Positions 58,438 to 64,000 of a stretch of 64,000 nt of DNA are shown here, one piece after another. The notes beneath the pieces were generated by a model. It made no database searches and was not told where the DNA came from. It saw nothing but the letters and a program-made list of their open reading frames with translations. The stretch's first letter is position 1. Each line of letters begins with the position of its first letter. The stretch spans positions 1,674,001-1,738,000 of the forward strand of contig JALJCO010012682.1 of NCBI GenBank assembly GCA_023101725.1, in the 5' to 3' direction. Source of the DNA: Atherinomorus stipes (lineage: Eukaryota; Chordata; Actinopteri; Atheriniformes; Atherinidae). A program made the translations under genes and the position numbers.

Positions 58438-58902
58438 ATTACCTCCACCAAGTAATACCAGTGTTTGTTTGTCTGTTAGCAAAATAACTGAAAAACTTAT
58501 TTATGGATTTGGATGAAATTTTCAGAGAATGTTGATAATGACACAAGAACTGATACAGGGTTTCCCAACCCTGGTCCTCAGGGACCCCTGCCCTGCATGT
58601 ATTCCAGGTTTCCAACTCCACCACACCTGATTCAGATCAATTCAACTGCTCATCAACTTCTTTGCAAGCTGCTAACGAGCCATTCATCTGAGTCAGGTGT
58701 GTTGAAGTTGGAATATCTGAAAAACCAGCAGGGGTGGGGTCCCTGAGGACCAGGGTTGGGAAACCATGGATTAAACTTTGGTGATGATTCGGCTTACTGT
58801 CTGGATCCAGGATTTTTTTTGAAGGATTCTTTATTGTTGCGAGATATGGCCATGTGGGGGCTACTGAGCTGCTTGGCAGCGGTCTACACTTTGCTTTTCT
58901 AG
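58438..58902. repeat. Old dispersed fish repeat, split by a MITE
   Basis: The left portion (TTACCTCCACCAAGTAATA, GTTTGTTTGTCTGTTAGCA, GGATTTGGATGAAATTTTCAG) and the right portion (ACTTTGGTGATGATTCGG, TTATTGTTGCGAGATATGGC, CTTGGCAGCGGTCTACAC) match from memory a common teleost repeat with CCTCCACCAAG at one end and GCGGAGGTCTGC at the other. The palindromic MITE at 58556-58768 separates them. Family name not assigned. Confidence 0.6.
58556..58768. mobile_element. Palindromic MITE (about 213 bp)
   Basis: CAGGGTTTCCCAACCCTGG, then TCCTCAGGGACCCCTGCC, is mirrored by GGGGTGGGGTCCCTGAGG and ACCAGGGTTGGGAAACC at the other end. The inner part GTGTTGAAGTTGGA mirrors TTTCCAACTCCACCACACC. This is a well-known near-palindromic fish MITE; transcripts containing it would fold into a long hairpin. 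The target duplication cannot be stated with confidence. Confidence 0.85.
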
Positions 58903-60519
58903 TCAGCAAATGAGACCATAAGATAATAAATGTGATACACATGTTCTAATCAACCTATTAGCCCTGTCATTGTAAGTTTGCTTGCACGCAGTCGAGCCAC
59001 TAATGAATTCCTGTTAAACTAACAGCAACTTATTTAAAACACTGCCAAGGAAAATCATGACACAAAGACCATGCAAAAATAACACATTAATAAGTCTGTT
59101 CTTCTACTTATTACCTGGATGTTGCTTCACACAGGCATCAGATCAGATCTCAGCTTTGCTTTGTGTGTTTTTGGCCAGTGATGCTGTTTGAATACACAGC
59201 TCCTGGGTTACTGACAACAGTGTGAAAAGAGGGTGCTTGAAACAGCTCTTGGTCAGACTGGACTCCCTTATACTCTCCCCAGCTAGGAGACTCAATTAGC
59301 TGTGAATGCAGGGCTCCCAGCGCAGTTCTGTGAACACATGACGGCTTCCTTTGCTGCAGCTGCCAGCTGCTTTTCTTAGGAGACCTTAATCAGGGTGATG
59401 TAGATCAAGCAAAAGACTCACAAATCTGCTACTCTGAATAAAAGCTGGATTTGCACTTTTATTTTCCTGCCTCATTGAAACCTGGAAGCTATTGAAGTCG
59501 TTGGCTGAGGGAGAGCTGCAGCCCTGCAGTTGATCCACTGGGAAATCAACATGCCATAGTGATTGATGTGATGGTGAAAGCCTTTACGGAGCAAGATCTG
59601 ACAGAAGTTTTGACAAAGTTTCTTCATGAGCACGTTAGAAAATGAGTGCTCAAGACCTTGATTGAATTTAGGGACACCCATGAAATAATAGGTACAAGCC
59701 ATTTAAATCTTGTTACGTTTCAGATCTACCTCTTTCACAGACACACCGAGCACCATCTGGTGTTGGGACTTTTTTTTTCAATACTAATGTGTAAAACATT
59801 CTGGTTTGTGGAAGTGAATTTCCATTTAAAGTAAACTGCAGCCCACATGCTGTTTGACCATAATGACAGAGTTGTTCAGGGTCCCACCCACTACTTTTGT
59901 CTCTGGGTAGAATCTAAGATTAAGGACTCAGCTCAAGTTTTCCATTAAAGCAAACAGGGGAGCTTATACTCTTTACTTCACTCTTCATCTTTTTCTTTTC
60001 TTTTTTTCGCATGAAACAGCCTGAAAAGCACTTGAGCTAATGCTGAACAACAACTCACCAAAGAAGATTAGTTTTGTTGTGTTTTGCTTACTCCACACTG
60101 GAAATCAAACTCATTTCTAAAATTTTCCCCTCAGGCCAGAAATATGTAAACATTTTAGTGGCAGAAAATGTAAAGTGGAAGGTGGGTTTCATTTACTCTT
60201 TAAATAGTCTTTACTGATTTTTATGAGGTATTATATGTTAATTTATACATAATAAAATATTAAAAACACAAATGGGTGCTCAAAAATATTTTCAGATCAA
60301 GTAAACTTTCAAATATATATATTTTTTTTAAGTTGAATGCTTTCAGCTCCTTATAAATACTAACCCAGACACCATCATCGCTTTGAAGATGTTCAGCCAG
60401 TTATATCAATGAGTGGATTACAGCTTCAGAAGACTAAAATCTGTCATGCCATGATTGAAAAATATGATTGCAACTAGTTTGTGGAGCAAATGTGTCCTGT
60501 TCCTCTGCTGCATTTACAG
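58903..60519 (+). other. plekha5: plekha5 intron, end of 2.5-kb intron
   Basis: No exon or element recognised. Ends with TGCTGCATTTACAG, the acceptor of the PH exon. Confidence 0.65.
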
Positions 60520-60592
60520 GACAGCACAGGCATGAAGCTGTGGAAGAAGAGGTGGTTTGTCCTGTCTGACTTGTGCCTCTTTTACTACAGAG
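60520..60592 (+). CDS. plekha5: plekha5 exon: PH-domain strands 2-3
   Basis: The exon follows TTTACAG and ends AGAG before GTGAGT. It encodes DSTGMKLWKKRWFVLSDLCL then FYYR, plus one base of the next codon. This is the second and third beta strands of a PH domain; the KLWKKRWFVL core carries the basic residues and Trp typical of the phosphoinositide pocket in the PLEKHA group. DSTGMKLWKKRW is the wording of PLEKHA5 rather than PLEKHA6, which in my recollection has an SSGVKQW-type sequence. The next PH exon, expected to begin with two bases of an Asp codon followed by a Glu/Lys-rich stretch, was not found before the window ends, so the following intron is longer than 3.4 kb. Confidence 0.95.
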
Positions 60593-62149
60593 GTGAGTCC
60601 TGATCAGCTCACACCATGTTTCATGTTTTTACATGGACTGCCAAGTCATGGTCTTGTTTAACTCTGATATATATGAACGTGTGTCCTTGTAGCAAAGCAG
60701 CCCGTACAAACACAATAACTTAGACGATTTGAGACATCATGGATTTGAAGGCTTTTTACATAATAAGGCTGTACAGTCTTGCTGATAAAGATAAAGCATA
60801 GCAGGAGATTAGCGGTATTATTGGGTCATGACTCATATTCTCTGGATTGATGTGCTTTTTTTCTTTAAAAAGCAAGTTAGTTCTGAATTCAGGTGAAATA
60901 AGCTAAATTTGTGAAGCTAATATTTACTATCTTCACCTAAATTCTTCATAAAAGTAATCATTTTATTGCTCATGATACTGTAATAAGAACTTTTCAGGCC
61001 TCCCTGAAGTGGAAACTGACTTTTAATGTTTTTCCAAGTCTTGCCCTGTTATTAAAATCTGGCTCACCTTAAAACTTCCCCTTTGCAACTTTTTCTCAGT
61101 AGGAAAATATGAGTGTTTGATGTGACTGTGTCTTTTGACTATCTCGCTGCTGACCGAGCTGCCATTGACTACATTTTTCATCCTGCTTCACACAGTCCTC
61201 ATATTGACACAGCTGTGTTCTGAGAAAGTTTTAAAGTTTTCTCATTGAAAAAAATGGAAATTTATGCAGAACCAGCTAGGCTATTGACCAGATTCAATGT
61301 TGGAAGTGAAGCTACAGCAATGCAGACTACAGGTAGTCGTCTGTACATCCCAGTGCTGCCACTTGATGCAGATACAGTCATCATTTGTGCTGATCAGGAT
61401 GACATCTAGTCTGTGTTATTTCTGGCGTCTGCCATTCCTGTCGCCTTCTTTCCGCCCACTGACTGACAAAAGCCACAGACAGCAGCCAGCCCATGGGCTT
61501 TATCCCGATGGATATGTGGAGAAATCGTTTCCAGAGTAGGCAGAGAGGTCATCGCCTGTGCTGTCTCAACTAAACACAACTGTTATCTGATGTCGTTATC
61601 AGATTATTATTGTGCACCCAGGATCTCCCACAATGCCACTTACATTCAGAAAATGCTTAGCAGACACCTTTGAGCTTGTGTGCTGCTTTATAAAAAAATG
61701 CAAAGAAAAAGGCTTGATGGTTAACCAGATGTAAACCAGGGGGTTTCTGATGCTGGCTGCGGGACATTAAGCTCTACCAGGGATCAGATATTATTTTTCC
61801 TGAGTATTTCTTAGCCCAGATGAACCTTATTTTTCCATATGTTTAGAGAATTTTACCCACAGAAATATTCACACCTGCAAGCAGCTATAAGCCCACGTGT
61901 ATTATGGACTTATGTTTTGTTTTCCTGCATTTTTCTTTAACTTAGCAGTGCAGTCAGCTTATATCAACACTGGGAGGGTAAGCTACTCTGCTTAAAACTT
62001 GAGACTTGCTCTAATCCCCCATGGAGAGTGCTCCATTGTCAATGTGGAACCCTGTTTGTTAACTTAAAGAGGATTAGAGCATCATAGCTTTTCCACTGAT
62101 TGGGTTCTACTGTACCATCTTTCATCTGTCCAGTACAGTACTCTTTTAT
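60593..62149 (+). other. plekha5: plekha5 intron after PH exon
   Basis: Starts GTGAGT. I looked for the next PH exon and did not find it. An 80-codon frame at 61297-61539 has no PLEKHA5 similarity. Confidence 0.65.
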
Positions 62150-62481
62150 TTCTTTATTTTCTTTATTTTTTTTTTAACACTTTATTTGTGATTTTCATTT
62201 AACATACAGTATAAAACAGTCATATTCTCTGTATTAGAATAACAGAGAGTACCAGCAATAGACAAAGACGAATAATCCCCCCCCCCCCAAAAAAAAACAA
62301 ACAAACAAAAAAACAAAAAAAACACAGTAGTAACCAGTGCACTTAATACTTGCTATTACAGAGTTTGTTCAAGGGCAGATGTAATGATTCAGAGTTCCAG
62401 TTCCAGACCAGGTAAATTGTTCATATATGTTATTAGAGAGTCCCAGGTTTTGTGGAATCTGTTGGTGGACCCATTGAGGGT

Positions 62482-62790
62482 TCATCTTATCTTTTCCAAT
62501 TTAAGGTTCAACATAATGTCTCTTATCCAGTGATGATAAGATGGAGGAATAGCTGCCTTCCATTTAAGTAAAATCAAGCGTCTAGCTAATAAAGAAGAAA
62601 AGGCAATGATCCTTTGTAAATGTAATGGAGGGACAGCTTCCGTTGGATCAGAAAACAAACCAAAAACAGCAACCAGCAGATTGGGTGGGATGTAATAAGC
62701 ATAAGCATGAGAGATTACTTCAAAGAAGGATGACCAGAAAGGAACGAATTTTGGACAAGACCAGAGCAAATGATAGGAAGTAGCTGACGT
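62482..62790 (-). pseudogene. L1-type ORF2 C-terminus, part 3
   Basis: Begins in the same element after the insertion at 62832-62865. CDRCKQTSATSYHLLWSCPK gives the Cys-x2-Cys ... His ... Cys arrangement typical of the C-terminal zinc knuckle of L1 ORF2, then FVPFWSSFFEVISHAY and LLARRLILLKWKAAIPPSYH to a stop at 62482. It is the true C-terminus of the protein. Confidence 0.85.
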
Positions 62791-62831
62791 CTGTTTGCAT
62801 CTGTCACATAATGAGTCTACATTCGGAAATA

Positions 62832-62865
62832 GTCAGTCAGTCAGTCAGTCATTTTCTGTACCGCT
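62832..62865 (-). mobile_element. 34-bp retroposed tail inside the L1 copy
   Basis: Flanked by an exact 14-bp direct repeat, TACATTCGGAAATA (62818-62831, 62866-62879). The insert is five AGTC-type units followed by ATTTTCTGTACCGCT, i.e. only the last bases and tail of the retroposon family seen at 14503 and 53843. It disrupts ORF2 of the L1-type element. Confidence 0.93.
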
Positions 62866-62923
62866 TACATTCGGAAATATTCTAGCTAATTTAGCTTTTG
62901 AAAAGTGTAGCCTATGTAATACT

Positions 62924-63466
62924 TTAAAACTGTATTAAAGCATGTCTAGAGCATATGGAAGAAGAGTGAACTCTTGTAAGAGCCATATCCCATTCCCCAT
63001 TGGACAGCTGGGCCCCAAAGTCATTTTCCCACTGCTCTCGAATATGTAAAATGGAGTGGTTGCAGCAGTCCATAATATGGGAATAAATAAATGATATTCT
63101 GCTTTTATTCAACTTATTAACCCTTAATAGGGAATCAAAACAGGAAGAAGGGGGAAGGGTAGGAAAATTAGCAAACCTTTTACGAGTAAAATTCTTTATC
63201 TGCAAGTACCGCCAAAAATGATTCTCGGTCAGACCAAATTTCTTGGTTAGCTGTTCAAAGCTTGCAAAAGTATCATTAATATACAAGTCTTCAATACTAT
63301 GAATACCTTTATTATACCAAATTTTGAAGCCATTATCCAATAGAGATGGCTGGAAAAGGTGATTGTGTATTATTGGAGAGTGAATAGAGATACTCTGAAT
63401 ACCAAGACATTTTTTAAATTTGTTAACAATACGTAATGATTGAGTCACAATTATATTTTTTTTCAA
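62924..63466 (-). pseudogene. L1-type ORF2 C-terminal region, part 2
   Basis: A 180-codon frame that continues part 1 after the one-base shift in the A8 run. It includes GFKIWYNKGIHSIEDLYIND, FGLTENHFWRYLQIKNF and WENDFGAQLSNGEWDMAL, the W/F-rich C-terminal region of fish L1-like ORF2. It ends at a stop close to the retroposed insertion. The reading frame is otherwise intact over 540 bases, so the copy is young to middle-aged. Confidence 0.82.
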
Positions 63467-64000
63467 TGTTGTTAACTAGTGATGGTAGGGGAGCACAAAG
63501 TAAAGCAGGGAGTGAGTGTGGGCTACTTGTAATCTTTTCAATCTGGAGCCATGCAGGGACCTTGTCATTAAAATCTTTTAACCACAGGGAAACGGCATTG
63601 AAATTTGCAGACCAATAATATGTACGCAGATTAGGAAGTGAAAGCCCCCCTACATCTTTTGGTCTCTCTATAAATTCTTTTCTTATGCGAGCTGGTTTAT
63701 TATTCCATATAAAAGAAGAAATCATTTGATTATATGCCTTGAAAAGAGATTGTGGTATGAAAACGGGCAGCGCCTGAAACAAAGACAAAAACGTTGGTAC
63801 ATTATTCATCTTCACAGAATTAGTTCTCCCAATGAGAGAAAAAGGCAAAATAGAACACCTTTTAATATCTTGTTTACACTGTTCCAGCAGAAGAGTAAAG
63901 TTACTTTTAAATAGACTGTAATAGGATTTGGTAACTTTTATACCCAGATATGTAAAGGACTCGGCAGATAATTTAAATGGCAGATTAGGAAATTTTATAG
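63423..64000 (-). pseudogene. L1-type ORF2 C-terminal region, part 1
   Basis: Open from the window edge. Reading in from 64000, it contains AESFTYLGIKVTKSYYSLFK, then LPFSLIGRTNSVKMNNVPTF, FQALPVFIPQSLFK, SFIWNNKPARIRKE and GGLSLPNLRTYYWSANF. The order LGI, +M-LP, F-A-P-IP, FIW--+-PRI, GGL-LPN-+-YY-A is the region after the reverse-transcriptase domain of L1/Tx1-clade ORF2. It leaves frame in the A8 run at about 63456-63463, after NNIEKKYN. No catalytic core lies inside the window. Confidence 0.85.

Larger units (their letters stand above)
62150..64000 (-). mobile_element. L1-clade LINE, 3' part, extends past window
   Basis: On the minus strand, ORF2 C-terminal coding enters from the right edge and runs leftwards to about 62482, followed by a 3' UTR, an AATAAAG signal and a poly-A of about 10 (seen on + as T-rich sequence at 62159-62175). 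A G/C homopolymer with A-rich neighbour at 62279-62320 lies in the UTR. The element is opposite to plekha5. One frameshift and one retroposed insertion break the ORF. Confidence 0.88.

Noticed and set aside
48185..60592. Assignment of the exons to plekha6 or plekha7
   Set aside because: VTCKHPVSGQPSQDN, HNFGKRSNSI and DSTGMKLWKKRW agree better with PLEKHA5 as I remember it; a paralogue remains possible but less likely.
1..64000. CRISPR array, operon, tRNA or rRNA genes
   Set aside because: No spaced identical repeats, no ribosome-binding-site-linked frames, and no cloverleaf or rRNA sequence was seen; the DNA is vertebrate.

Overview
The window is animal nuclear DNA, almost certainly from a teleost fish and probably a percomorph. 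It has no dense coding, no operons and no prokaryotic signals. It is AT-rich, full of short microsatellites and fish-type transposons, and carries small exons bounded by GT/AG splice sites. The four secure exons (48185-48268, 57662-57782, 57929-58033, 60520-60592; all + strand) read in one continuous frame into the start of a PLEKHA5-type protein: the tail of the second WW domain, a linker, and the first strands of the PH domain. All but a few hundred bases are therefore plekha5 intron or upstream sequence. The exons for the first WW domain and the front of the second were not found and probably lie left of the window. A CpG-rich block at about 38.5 kb, ending in a consensus splice donor, looks like an internal promoter with a 5' exon.

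Most of what can be annotated is mobile DNA, often with its insertion scars still readable. 0-10 kb: an hAT-like non-autonomous element with a perfect 8-bp target duplication (229-780), a smaller relative (3455-3713), a composite element containing a perfect 144-bp inverted repeat (6088-7040), and an unclassified 1.8-kb terminal-inverted-repeat element (8199-9977). 12.5-14.8 kb: a four-deep nest in which a LINE 3' end is split by a retroposon, whose AGTC tail is split by an hAT-like element, which carries a Tc1/mariner-like MITE. 18-22 kb: two abutting hAT ends, a degenerate reverse-transcriptase fragment, and an hAT transposase gene of the ZMYM1-like type with its left end intact, one frameshift and no 3' part. 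26-31.5 kb: the second copy of the composite element, here with a 126-bp tandem repeat, then a GC-rich repeat block and a TTAA-flanked element. 38-46 kb: the candidate promoter, a LINE 3' end and two more hAT-like elements. 53-59 kb: three contiguous elements, a perfect hAT-like MITE, and a palindromic MITE inside an older repeat. 62.1 kb to the end: an L1-clade LINE on the minus strand, interrupted by a 34-bp retroposed tail with a 14-bp target duplication.

Only plekha5 is a likely host gene. In mammals its product is a WW/PH-domain adaptor that binds phosphoinositides and junction or microtubule partners. I see no new multi-gene system. The unusual material is the transposon archaeology, the possible internal plekha5 promoter, and the composite palindromic elements. 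Family names for repeats come from memory of their ends and target duplications; no database was searched.
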